A program made the translations under genes and the position numbers. A model generated the notes under the pieces. That model saw only the letters and a list, made by a program, of their open reading frames with translations. It was not told the DNA's origin and did no database searches. From assembly GCF_014647595.1 (NCBI RefSeq), contig NZ_BMPM01000003.1:496001-560000 (forward strand): DNA of 64,000 nt, in the 5' to 3' direction. Source of the DNA: Paenarthrobacter histidinolovorans (GTDB lineage: Bacteria > Actinomycetota > Actinomycetes > Actinomycetales > Micrococcaceae). Positions 54,032 to 62,359 of this stretch are shown here, piece by piece; the first letter of the stretch is position 1, and the number at the start of each line of letters is the position of its first letter.

Positions 54032-55070
54032 GGACGGCTCCTTGGGCGAATTCGTCGACGGCAATGATGTCGGAAATGAGGGCGTAGGCGGTCTCAACAC
54101 GTCCCGCTCCAGGGCCGGACACCGTCACGGCACCGAGCAGATCGGTTGTGAAGGACACGGCATTGGTGGCGCCGGAAATACCAGCCAGTGGGTGGCCCGC
54201 CGGCAACGCTACGGGCTGGACTGTGGCGGCGATGCTGCCGTCATCTTCACGTCGCACTTCACCGATCAGCTTCCACCGGAGACCGCCTGCCAATGCCTGG
54301 GCGACGTCATCGCTGGTGATGTCTTGGATGCCGGTAGTTTCCACGTCGCTTGGCCGGATGTTTGCGTCGAGCAGTTCGTTGGCCAGGATCGCGACCTTCA
54401 ACCGGACATCGGAGCCCCCGATGTCCGCGGTTGGATCAGCCTCCGCGAAACCGAGATCCTGGGCTTCGGAGATCGCCTCGTCCAAGCCCAGGCCGGCTTC
54501 CATGCGCCCCAGAACATAGTTGCTGGTCCCGTTCAGGATTCCTTGAACGGCGTTCAGCTCCAGTCCTCCGAGCATTTTTTGCGCCAAACGGATCACGGGC
54601 GTCCCGCTCATGACGGCGCCCTCGTACTCGAAACGGACTCCGTTCTCCGCGGCGAGGGTGCTCAGTTCCTGGCCACGCAAGGCCACGGGACCCTTATTGG
54701 TGGTCACCACATGCTTGCCCGACTCGATGGCCCACTTCACGTGGGAAACGGCCGGTTCTCCGTCGATGGGACTGGTAAAAGTGGCCTCGACGACGATGTC
54801 GGCAGGGCTGTTCCTGATGACGTCTTCGTTTCGGGGGTCCGGGCTTCCGCCGGGGAGACCCTCGAAGGAAGAGCCCCGGGGCATGGCCAGGACGGAGGCC
54901 AAATCAATGCCGTCGCCCTGGACAAGGGAGCCGAAGGCGAGGTCCGTGATGGCTACGACGCGGAGCTCGAATCCGAGGGAAGCGAATCGGCCGGGTTCGT
55001 CGCGGATCAGTTCGGCCAAGGCGCGGTTCACGCCTCCGAAACCAATCAGGGCCAGGTTGTACGTCGTCAC
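54024..55070 (-). CDS. Homoserine dehydrogenase lacking the ACT domain
   Basis: 348 residues: NAD(P) motif LIGFGGVNRAL, VVEATFTSPIDGEPA, TTNKGPVAL, GTSNYVLGRM and DVRLKVAILANELL with the substrate lysine. The enzyme interconverts homoserine and aspartate 4-semialdehyde. Actinobacterial biosynthetic forms usually carry a C-terminal ACT domain and reach about 430 residues; this one stops just after the catalytic domain. GTG 55070 follows AAGGAGAACACC. It heads an overlapping operon with an aldehyde dehydrogenase and aspartase, favouring a catabolic direction. Confidence 0.88.
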   Translation of the reverse strand: MTTYNLALIGFGGVNRALAELIRDEPGRFASLGFELRVVAITDLAFGSLVQGDGIDLASVLAMPRGSSFEGLPGGSPDPRNEDVIRNSPADIVVEATFTSPIDGEPAVSHVKWAIESGKHVVTTNKGPVALRGQELSTLAAENGVRFEYEGAVMSGTPVIRLAQKMLGGLELNAVQGILNGTSNYVLGRMEAGLGLDEAISEAQDLGFAEADPTADIGGSDVRLKVAILANELLDANIRPSDVETTGIQDITSDDVAQALAGGLRWKLIGEVRREDDGSIAATVQPVALPAGHPLAGISGATNAVSFTTDLLGAVTVSGPGAGRVETAYALISDIIAVDEFAQGAVRA

Positions 55071-55219
55071 GGTGTTCTCCTTGATAGGGCGTTTTGCTGT
55101 CCTTCAAGCCTCTGTCCAGGAAGTGTCAGTTCCCTATAGGCGAAACGGCCGCAGTCGATGACGAAACGTCCAAAAGAGGGCACTTTTCGACCTTTCCGTC
55201 CGGCTAATAGGCTGTAGCC

Positions 55220-55630
55220 GTGAACGAGCAACCGGATTCTGGCCCCTTTTTCCACGGGACGAAAGCCGCACTTCGCGCTGGAGACTTGTTGCGGCCGGGC
55301 TTCAGGTCGAACTACCGGCCAGAAGTAGTGATGAACCATATCTATTTCACGGCGCTGCGGGACGGGGCGGGGCTCGCTGCTGAGCTCGCGGCCGGTGACG
55401 GTGAGCCGCGCGTGTATGAGGTTGAACCGACCGGTTCGTTCGAGGACGATCCAAACGTGACGGACAAAAAGTTTCCCGGAAATCCCACCAGGTCTTATCG
55501 GAGCCCGGCACCGCTGAGGGTGGTAAGAGAGGTAACCGACTGGACGCGCCTGGCGCCGGAGGCCCTGCAGGCCTGGAAGGCTCGATTGGCAGCGATCCTT
55601 GCCGACGAGCGGGGCGAGATCATCAACTGA
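55220..55630 (+). CDS. arr: NAD+-rifampin ADP-ribosyltransferase
   Basis: 136 residues, the normal Arr length. FFHGTKAALRAGDLL, the conserved IYFTAL, YEVEPTGSFEDDPN and FPGNPTRSYRSP match Arr enzymes, which attach ADP-ribose to the C23 hydroxyl of rifamycins. GTG 55220 is the start; no clear ribosome site. It is divergent from the homoserine operon. No mobile element surrounds it, so it looks like an intrinsic resistance gene. Confidence 0.9.
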   Translation: MNEQPDSGPFFHGTKAALRAGDLLRPGFRSNYRPEVVMNHIYFTALRDGAGLAAELAAGDGEPRVYEVEPTGSFEDDPNVTDKKFPGNPTRSYRSPAPLRVVREVTDWTRLAPEALQAWKARLAAILADERGEIIN

Positions 55631-55675
55631 GGCAGGCCAGGCAGGCCAGGCAGGCCAGGCAGGCCAGGCAGCCCA
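55631..55675. repeat. 9-bp tandem repeat, five copies
   Basis: Unit GGCAGGCCA repeats four times exactly from the base after the arr stop codon, then a fifth copy with one change (GGCAGCCCA). Such a run is prone to slippage; no function is evident. Confidence 0.85.
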
Positions 55676-55819
55676 GACAGGCCCCTGCAGCCCAGCCACG
55701 CAGGAGCTGACGGCAGAGGGATTGCGCAGGATGGTCCGTGAATACTTGTCGAGAAGTAACAAGCATGCTTGGCTTATCGGAATGGCCCGCCGTGGCCGGG
55801 CCCGACAACTGGAGGTGTC

Positions 55820-56245
55820 ATGCCCAAGACCGGGAAGAACGATCACGCCCGCAAAAACGAACTGCCATCGACGCTGCAGCGTTCGGAGCAAAAGGCGCAA
55901 GACACGTTCGCAAAGACCTACGACTCGGCAATGGAATCTTACGACGGTGATTCCAGCCGGGCAGCCCGTACCGCGTTCGCATCCTTGAAACACAGCTATG
56001 AGAAGGTCGGGGACCACTGGGAGCCAAAGGAAGAGCGCGGTCCTTCCGACACTCATGCCGAAGGGAGCGTCGATTCATCAGCGCCAACGGCCGGGGGAGT
56101 GGATGCCAATGCTTCCAAGGGGCACCTTTACCACCGCGCCCAACAGCTTGGGATCAAGGGCCGTTCGAAGATGTCCAAGGAGGAACTCGTACAGGCGCTG
56201 CAGAAGGCCAATGATGCGGCCACCAGGAAGGCGCGGGAAAGCTGA
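55820..56245 (+). CDS. ChaB-like protein with Rho N-terminal-type domain
   Basis: 141 residues. The N-terminal half (about 10-68) has LPSTLQRSEQKAQDTFAKTYDSA and AFASLKHSYEKVGDHW, the ChaB pattern; the C-terminal 35 residues have HLYHRAQQLGIKGRSKMSKEELVQAL, a Rho_N/SAP-like helix pair that binds nucleic acid. A linker rich in Ser/Ala joins them. ATG 55820 follows GGAGGTGTC. Such proteins are common in actinobacteria; role unclear, possibly DNA/RNA-associated stress protein. Confidence 0.85.
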   Translation: MPKTGKNDHARKNELPSTLQRSEQKAQDTFAKTYDSAMESYDGDSSRAARTAFASLKHSYEKVGDHWEPKEERGPSDTHAEGSVDSSAPTAGGVDANASKGHLYHRAQQLGIKGRSKMSKEELVQALQKANDAATRKARES

Positions 56246-56287
56246 GCGGGACTTCTGCCGACCTTCCGCCCGTTGCACCCGGACATG

Positions 56288-56325
56288 CCTTTGGCAGGGC
56301 CACCGTTGGGTGGCCCTGCCAAAGG
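56288..56325. terminator. Bidirectional terminator hairpin
   Basis: A perfect 16-bp stem CCTTTGGCAGGGCCAC / GTGGCCCTGCCAAAGG with a six-base loop, 43 bp after the ChaB-like stop and 130 bp from the convergent carrier gene. Confidence 0.75.
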
Positions 56326-56454
56326 TGCGTTGGCATCCAGTCCTGCGCCCGTCCTTCGGGCTACCTGTTGCGATGGTGTGCAGGATGTGGTTCCGAACGC
56401 CCGCCGGGAGTGCTGGTTTCGGCGGCTCTTGGGGGCTTTGCTACGCCTGATTCC

Positions 56455-57903
56455 CTACATGATTCCAGTCGGTACCAGCAGCGCCCAAGCCAGGGCCGGC
56501 GCTACGAGGACCACTCCGCCGGCGTAGGCCATGAGCTGCTTGTAGACACGCTGGCGATCGTTTTCACGGGCGTTGGCCACAATCAGGGCCCCGTCGGTGG
56601 AGAACGGCGATACGTCCACCACGGTGGCGGCGATGGCGAGTGCCGCCACTGTTCCGGAGGCACTGAGTGAGCTGGTTGCCAGCAGCGGGCCTGCCAACGG
56701 AATGAAGGCAGTGAGGAGGGCGGTGGAGGAAGCGAAAGCGGAACCGACGCCGATGACGTAGCAGAGGACCAATGCGATGAGCAGCGGTGCGCCCAGTGCC
56801 AATGCCATCTCCGCGAGGGTGTCAATCACGCCAACGTGTTGGAGCAAGGATACGTAGGTGATCATGCCGGCCACCAGCAGCACGGTTGACCAGGATATTC
56901 CGCCGATGAAGGTCTTGTGTTCCTTGATGTTGACGAAAGCCAAGAGGAGTCCGGCCGACAGGGCAACGAAGCCAATGGGCATGTGGAAGCCGAGGGTGCA
57001 GACAAGGATCGCCAGGATAAGCGCCAGTGTAAGGATCTGCTGTCCGCTCGGACGTCCCATGCGGGGTGTCTCCAGGCCCACGTACTCGTTGGCGTGCTTG
57101 TCGCGAAGCTTGCCCATCACGGCGAAGAGCGCGATTGTCAGCGCCGACAGAATGAGGTTCAGGGCGAAGCTGGCCAGGAACAGGCCACCTTGGTCGATGG
57201 GGAATTCGTTCTTATGCGCAATGTCGTGGACGAGGACGCCCGCAACGGACAGAGGCGAAAAGCCCCCGGCATGTGCTCCGTTGATGACAAAGGCACCCAT
57301 GAGTACGGGGTGGATGCGTGACTCGTAGGCAAGTCCCAGCGCGGCCGGTGCCAGCAGTGCAACAGCAGCCGGGCTGAAGGTGCCCAGCGCGGTGAGGGCG
57401 GCGGCCATGAGGAAAAAGACCCAGGGCAGGAGCATGGTCTTGCCCCTGACCAGCCGGACGCAGCTTTGGACGATGATGTCGATGGAACCGTTCCGCTGCG
57501 CCATGCTGAAGAAGTAGGTGACGCCGATGATCGTCAGGACGATGCTGGCAGGAAACTCTTCAAGAATCTGCTTGTCCGTCATCCCCAGGACGAAATATCC
57601 GACGCCGAAGGACGCTACCAGCCCCATCACGCCGATGTTCAGCGGCCACTTGGTGGCGACGACGAACATCACCACGAGTATGACCAGCGGGATGATCTGC
57701 GTGGCGGTCATGGTCGGCTCCGATTCCGGGGTGGCCGCCGGGTTGAAAAGGGCACCCCCAAACAGGATGGCGACCAGGGCCAGGATGACGGAAGCGGCAA
57801 CCGTTATCAGCAGGATACGGCGGCGTGTACCGGGACGCTTGGTCTGCTCGTCCCGGATGTCGCTCCCAGCCTCGGGGGCTGGTTGGTAAATTGTCTTAGC
57901 CAT
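56455..57903 (-). CDS. MatC/SLC13-like carboxylate carrier
   Basis: 482 residues: a basic cytosolic N-terminus, a first segment near residue 30, then about 11 more segments. The block beginning IPLVILVVMFVVATKWPLNIGVMGL resembles the MatC N-terminal (malonate/dicarboxylate carrier) domain. FSPAAVALLAPAALGLAY and FSTDGALIVANA are the paired re-entrant-like signatures. It is 12 bp after the PrpF-like gene, so it probably imports the tricarboxylate or unsaturated acid that enzyme isomerises. Confidence 0.83.
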   Translation of the reverse strand: MAKTIYQPAPEAGSDIRDEQTKRPGTRRRILLITVAASVILALVAILFGGALFNPAATPESEPTMTATQIIPLVILVVMFVVATKWPLNIGVMGLVASFGVGYFVLGMTDKQILEEFPASIVLTIIGVTYFFSMAQRNGSIDIIVQSCVRLVRGKTMLLPWVFFLMAAALTALGTFSPAAVALLAPAALGLAYESRIHPVLMGAFVINGAHAGGFSPLSVAGVLVHDIAHKNEFPIDQGGLFLASFALNLILSALTIALFAVMGKLRDKHANEYVGLETPRMGRPSGQQILTLALILAILVCTLGFHMPIGFVALSAGLLLAFVNIKEHKTFIGGISWSTVLLVAGMITYVSLLQHVGVIDTLAEMALALGAPLLIALVLCYVIGVGSAFASSTALLTAFIPLAGPLLATSSLSASGTVAALAIAATVVDVSPFSTDGALIVANARENDRQRVYKQLMAYAGGVVLVAPALAWALLVPTGIM

Positions 57904-57915
57904 GGTGTTCTCTCC

Positions 57916-59034
57916 TCATCGAGTGGCTGTTTCCAGTGAGGCTTCGACGGCGTTGCCGAGAGTCTCCGGGAGGTGGATGATGCTGGTTGCGATGGTGCGG
58001 GCCGTCCGGTCGACGCCTACCAGGATGGAGCCTTGGTGTTCCTCGCTCCAGGTTTCGATGACGCCGGCAGGTGTCCTGAGCTTCAGCGTTGAGCGGACTG
58101 CGTTGCCCGTGATGGCGTTGAGCACCGTTCCGGATGTGCGGGCGGCGAGCGTCAGGGCGATGCTGCCTGTGATGGCCAATGCTGGATGCGGCTTGCCCAT
58201 GGAGAGCATCATGACGTTGACGTCGCAGTCCGGACCCGAGTTCTCTGGAGTACCGACTATTGCCAGCTTTGGTACGGCGCGGGCTGCTTGTTCGGGAGTA
58301 GCAGCCATCCCCATGCGCACTGCTGCCTGGCGGCGAATGACGTCGAGGGTCACCAGGTGTTGCTCCACACCTTCCTTCCACGTGTCGTAGCGGGCTGTGT
58401 CCAGTCCAAGGTCTTCGGCGCGGACGATCACCACTGGAGCCCCGGCATCCACCATTGACACGGTCCATGATTGTCCGCCGGCAAGAACCGTCTCGCTCGC
58501 CGCCCCGGTAGGCAGCAGCTCTCCTGTGGTCTTGCCTGCCGGGTCCTGGAAGCCGAGGCCCACTTTGAAACCGGGAAAGGCGACGCCGGGCATCTGTGCA
58601 TCCGGGGTGATGGGCAAGGCTCCGGAGGGAGTGGCTACCTGCTGGATGATGAGCTGCCCGGTGTTGGTGTTGCGGGTGACGATTCGCGTGGTGTCACCCT
58701 TCGGAATGACCCAACCCTTCTCGATGGCATAGAGACCAACCACCGCCGAGCAGTTCCCGCAGTTGCTGCCCCAGTCGACGGTGGCTTCTTCGATCCCCAC
58801 TTGGGCAAAAGTGAATTCCACGTCAACGGAGGGATCTGACGGGCGGCGAAGGATCATCGCCTTACTGGTGGTGGAGGTTGCGCCGCCCACCCCATCGATT
58901 TGCCGCGGGTCCGGACTTCCGAAGAGCCGTGGCAGCAGCTGGTCCAGGTCCATGCTGGTTTCGTTCAGGGTTTCGGTTTCGAAGACCCAGCACTTGCTGG
59001 TGCCTCCACGCATCCATTCGGCTTCTATTTTCAT
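57916..59034 (-). CDS. PrpF-family isomerase (aconitate/oxalomesaconate type)
   Basis: 372 residues: EAEWMRGGTSKCWVF at the start carries the conserved first cysteine; QIDGVGGATSTTSKAMIL, VDWGSNCGNCSAVVG and a late HPALAITGSIALTLAA are PrpF hallmarks. The family shifts a double bond or isomerises cis/trans tricarboxylates such as 2-methylaconitate or 4-oxalomesaconate. ATG 59034 gives the usual length. With the adjacent carrier and the divergent LysR gene it forms a compact uptake-and-isomerise unit. Confidence 0.88.
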   Translation of the reverse strand: MKIEAEWMRGGTSKCWVFETETLNETSMDLDQLLPRLFGSPDPRQIDGVGGATSTTSKAMILRRPSDPSVDVEFTFAQVGIEEATVDWGSNCGNCSAVVGLYAIEKGWVIPKGDTTRIVTRNTNTGQLIIQQVATPSGALPITPDAQMPGVAFPGFKVGLGFQDPAGKTTGELLPTGAASETVLAGGQSWTVSMVDAGAPVVIVRAEDLGLDTARYDTWKEGVEQHLVTLDVIRRQAAVRMGMAATPEQAARAVPKLAIVGTPENSGPDCDVNVMMLSMGKPHPALAITGSIALTLAARTSGTVLNAITGNAVRSTLKLRTPAGVIETWSEEHQGSILVGVDRTARTIATSIIHLPETLGNAVEASLETATR

Positions 59035-59133
59035 CTGTCCTGCACTCCTTCTGCCGTTACCCGGCGGGCTCTTCAATCAGCATGAGCCGCATCACACATG
59101 AAGACAATGTGCAATATCTGAAGGAGTATGAAG

Positions 59134-59150
59134 CAATGCTTAATTCATTG
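59134..59150. promoter_or_regulatory. Candidate LysR binding site
   Basis: CAATG-CTTAATT-CATTG, a perfect 5-bp inverted repeat spaced by seven bases and containing the T-N11-A pattern, in the divergent gap between the PrpF-like and LysR genes. Confidence 0.5.
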
Positions 59151-59268
59151 ACATGACAGCGCTGGATGAAGTGATTATGGGCATCTGTGGGCCGGTGAGT
59201 GCCCCTTGCAGCACCTGCGAACTGGCGTTCATGTATAGAATGAACCAATAATGCAGAAGGGTGCACCA

Positions 59269-60207
59269 ATGCTTAATGATGAAGCCCGCGATTTATACGA
59301 TCTCCGCAGGCTCGCCTTGCTGGTGGAGGTGGTGGAGCAGGGATCCATCACCGCAGCGGCGGACACCATGATGTACACACCGTCAGCGGTGTCGCAGCAA
59401 TTGCGCAAGCTCGAACAAGAGGTCGGGCAACCGCTGCTGAACCGACGCTCCCGTGGGGTGGTCCCCACCGAAGCCGGCCAAGTACTGGCAGGGCACGCGC
59501 GGAAGATTGTCGGGCAGATCCGTGCAGCGCAATCGGATCTGGATCAGATCGCGGGTCTGCGGCGGGGATCATTGACCATTGGCACATTCCCCACCCTCGC
59601 CGGCTCGTTCCTCCCGGTGGTGATCCGCGCCTTCAAGAAGCGGTACCCCGCCATCAGCCTGTCGGTTCGAAGTGCCCGGTTCGATGAGCTGGTGTCGGAT
59701 CTCGAGTCCGGAGTAACCGGTCTGTGCCTGCTCTGGGATTACCCGTGGAACCCGTTCCACGACGAATCGATCAGGACCACCGAAGTCTTCCAGGAGAGCA
59801 CCGTCATCCTTGTCGCCAAGGGGCATCCGCTGGCCGATCGTGACGAAGTGTCCATGAAAGAGCTCAGGAAAGAATCGTGGATTGTTCGCGCGGAAGCCCA
59901 CCCTGTGGTGGAGGTACTTCAGCGCTCCGCCCACGATGCCGGCTTTGAACCCACCATCGGCTTCCTGGCCAACGACTACCAGGAGGCACAAGCCATGGTG
60001 AGCGTCGGAATGGGGGTGGCCATGGTGCCCAAGACCGCTGTGGCCTTGCAGCATCCCGATGTCAGGGTCCTGGGTCTTGGCTCCAGTGCGCCGCTGCGAC
60101 GCGTACTGCTGGCCCAACGCCAGGACAAGGTTTATGCGCCCGCAGAAGTGGCGTTCCACTCCACGCTTCTGGAGATCGCCCGCGAGCGGGCCGGCGAATA
60201 CCTCTGA
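59269..60207 (+). CDS. LysR-family transcriptional regulator
   Basis: 312 residues: helix-turn-helix (DLRRLALLVEVVEQGSITAAAD, then TPSAVSQQLRKLE) and a LysR substrate domain from about residue 95. ATG 59269 has AGAAGGG eight bases before; ATG 59251 is the alternative. Divergent from the PrpF-like/carrier operon, which it very probably controls in response to a carboxylate. Confidence 0.9.
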   Translation: MLNDEARDLYDLRRLALLVEVVEQGSITAAADTMMYTPSAVSQQLRKLEQEVGQPLLNRRSRGVVPTEAGQVLAGHARKIVGQIRAAQSDLDQIAGLRRGSLTIGTFPTLAGSFLPVVIRAFKKRYPAISLSVRSARFDELVSDLESGVTGLCLLWDYPWNPFHDESIRTTEVFQESTVILVAKGHPLADRDEVSMKELRKESWIVRAEAHPVVEVLQRSAHDAGFEPTIGFLANDYQEAQAMVSVGMGVAMVPKTAVALQHPDVRVLGLGSSAPLRRVLLAQRQDKVYAPAEVAFHSTLLEIARERAGEYL

Positions 60208-60315
60208 CGGAGTCCGGGCAGCGTGCCCAGCTGCCGGTGAACACGAAACGCTCGCCGCCGCTCATGTCGAAGATGGCGGTGGCGCTGGCATCGCCCTTGT
60301 AATGCTTCGGAGCAA
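60208..60315 (-). pseudogene. Remnant of a Gfo/Idh/MocA-type oxidoreductase gene
   Basis: Read on the minus strand, about 36 codons give HYKGDASATAIFDMSGGERF followed by VFTGSWARC, a pattern typical of the C-terminal sheet domain of this family. There is no start, cofactor domain or continuation. It lies between the LysR stop and the convergent metallo-hydrolase stop, so it is a leftover of a deleted gene rather than a working one. Confidence 0.45.
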
Positions 60316-60323
60316 CCGTGTGG

Positions 60324-61136
60324 TCAGGTGAGGTGGTCGAAGTCGCCGCTCGTCCAGGCTGCATGCCGCGCGGCGGAATTCCGCACAACGGTCTTCGCTG
60401 CCGACGGGATAACATTGTTGAAGTTGCCGTAAATCCGGTCAAAGGTCAGTTCGTCCAGTTGGGCTGCGATCCGCAACGACACGGCACCTGACAACGGGAG
60501 GTGGTTGGGGTAGCTCCGCATGAAGGAAACGGATCGGCGGTCCGGATTGGGAAATACGCTGTCGCCGGTCAGCAGGACGCCTCGGCCTTCTGCCCCGGCC
60601 GCCCAGTGGACCACGGCGCTGCCGGGAAAATGACCGCCGGTCTGATGCAGCGTCAGGCCGTCGGCAATCGTGGCCGTCCCGGACCAAAAGTTAACGGAGC
60701 CGTCCCGACGTCCCAGCCATTCCTTATCCGCATCCGCCACCAGTACCGGAATCCCGCCCAATTGTCGTGACCATTCCACTTGCACACCGTACATATGCGG
60801 ATGACTCGCCGCGACGGCCAGGACCGGTCCCCGTTCAAGCACCGCCCCCACCATGTCCGCGTCCAAGTAACCGGGCGGATCCCACAACAGCGAACCCACG
60901 GGAGTCATGACAAGCTGCGCTGTCTGGCCGATTCCGACCTTTGGTTGCGTTCTGATACCCATAAGCCCTGGTTCGTTGTCCACCAGGACTGTTTGCTGGC
61001 CGGCCGTGGCCAGATCCTCCAACGCAAGCCACTGCTGTCCGTCTTCGGGCACGTATTGCCGTTCGTCGGTGCAGATTGGGCAGAGATCGGGTACGGGTTC
61101 CTCGCGCTCGACGGCGCAGGCTGAACAGATCAGCAT
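60324..61136 (-). CDS. Metallo-beta-lactamase-fold hydrolase with N-terminal zinc ribbon
   Basis: 270 residues. The N-terminus MLICSACAV ... DLCPICTDE is a four-cysteine zinc knuckle. The fold core has VAASHPHMYGVQVEW, where the usual HxHxDH is reduced to SHPHMYG, then GHFPGSAVVHWA, LLTGDSVFPNPD and NFNNVIPS. So some metal ligands differ from classical members. ATG 61136 follows AGGGAAAA; the longer frame overlaps the oleA promoter. Divergent from oleA; its role is unknown. Confidence 0.78.
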   Translation of the reverse strand: MLICSACAVEREEPVPDLCPICTDERQYVPEDGQQWLALEDLATAGQQTVLVDNEPGLMGIRTQPKVGIGQTAQLVMTPVGSLLWDPPGYLDADMVGAVLERGPVLAVAASHPHMYGVQVEWSRQLGGIPVLVADADKEWLGRRDGSVNFWSGTATIADGLTLHQTGGHFPGSAVVHWAAGAEGRGVLLTGDSVFPNPDRRSVSFMRSYPNHLPLSGAVSLRIAAQLDELTFDRIYGNFNNVIPSAAKTVVRNSAARHAAWTSGDFDHLT

Positions 61137-61285
61137 TGCTTGTTTTCCCTGGGCACCTGCCCAGACTATGCCAGCAGAAAGCCCCCTTGGAAGAGGAGCC
61201 GTGGGGATCGTCACGCCTGAAACCGGGGGCAAAATATGCGCGAGGGCGTTTTCACCTGCATAGTTAATGTCTTGGGCTTGCATTG

Positions 61286-62359
61286 ATGGGTACAGTCACC
61301 GCAAGAATGCAAGACGGAAACGAACAGGGGCTCGACTTGGCAGGGAATGCAACCTTCCGGCACAGCAATACCGCATTGCTCTCGGTGAGCAGCGTCGAAG
61401 CTCCCAGAATTGTGAGTTCGACGGATTTCGACCACAGGTTGGCTGCCACGCTCAAACGGCTGAAGTTCCCGCCGAGATTGCTTGAGCGAGTGGCCGGCGT
61501 GACGCACCGCAGGTGGTGGGCTGCCGGTACGTCATTCGACGACGCCGCGGTGGACGCCGGCGCCAAGGCCTTGGCCGAGGCCGGCGTCGAAGCGTCAGAA
61601 GTCGGCCTGCTCATCAATACATCAGTGACAAGACGCAACCTGGAGCCTTCGGTTGCCGTGAAAATCCATCACGAACTGGGCTTGCCGTCGTCAGCCATGA
61701 ACTTTGATCTGGCCAACGCGTGCCTGGGTTTCGTGAACGGCTTGATCCTTGCAGCCAACATGATCGATTCCGGCCAGATCAAATACGCGGTGATCGTCAA
61801 TGGTGAAGATGCCCAGACTACGCAGGAAGCTACCTTGGCCCGCTTGCAGCGCCCTGAGACCACCCGGGACGACTTCAACCGGGAATTCGCCACCCTGACA
61901 CTGGGATCCGGCGCCGCCGCTGCAGTCCTCGGGCCTGCCAGCGAGCACCCGGGGGCGCATCGGCTTGTGGGCGGCGTAATGCGCGCCGGTACGGAACACC
62001 ACGAATTGTGTGTGGGCGGCATTGACGGCATGAGCACCGATACGAAAGGGCTGCTGGACGGCGGCCTCCAGCTCGTGGTGGATGCCTGGCATGAGGCCAT
62101 GCCCGACTGGGACTGGGCTGCCATGGACCGCTATGTCACCCATCAGGTCAGTAATGCCTACACGCAGGCGATCATTAATGCCATCGATCTGGACCCGGAC
62201 AAAGTTCCCATCACGTTCCCGCACTGGGGCAATGTCGGCCCGGCTTCCCTCCCCATGACGCTGGCTGCCGAGGCCCAGTCGTTGAATTCCGGTGACCGGA
62301 TCTTGTGTATGGGTGTAGGTTCCGGCCTCAACGCAGGGATGGTGGAGATCGTTTGGTAG
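61286..62359 (+). CDS. oleA: OleA-like 3-oxoacyl-ACP synthase III-family thiolase
   Basis: About 357 residues of thiolase fold: catalytic cysteine in FDLANACLGFVNG, histidine in THQVSNAY and asparagine in HWGNVGPASLPM. The opening part with ERVAGVTHRRWW and the linked oleBC frame mark it as OleA, which joins two fatty acyl-CoAs head to head to a beta-keto acid, the first step of long-chain olefin synthesis. The start is uncertain: ATGs at 61286 and 61307 both lack a clear ribosome site. Confidence 0.85.
   Translation: MGTVTARMQDGNEQGLDLAGNATFRHSNTALLSVSSVEAPRIVSSTDFDHRLAATLKRLKFPPRLLERVAGVTHRRWWAAGTSFDDAAVDAGAKALAEAGVEASEVGLLINTSVTRRNLEPSVAVKIHHELGLPSSAMNFDLANACLGFVNGLILAANMIDSGQIKYAVIVNGEDAQTTQEATLARLQRPETTRDDFNREFATLTLGSGAAAAVLGPASEHPGAHRLVGGVMRAGTEHHELCVGGIDGMSTDTKGLLDGGLQLVVDAWHEAMPDWDWAAMDRYVTHQVSNAYTQAIINAIDLDPDKVPITFPHWGNVGPASLPMTLAAEAQSLNSGDRILCMGVGSGLNAGMVEIVW

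Noticed and set aside
54133..54149. Further LacI-like site (GATCGGTTG) inside the homoserine dehydrogenase gene
   Set aside because: Only a partial match, within coding sequence and far from any promoter; probably chance.
55631..55675. Possible CRISPR-like repeat
   Set aside because: The 9-bp units abut without spacers and no cas gene is near; a simple tandem repeat.
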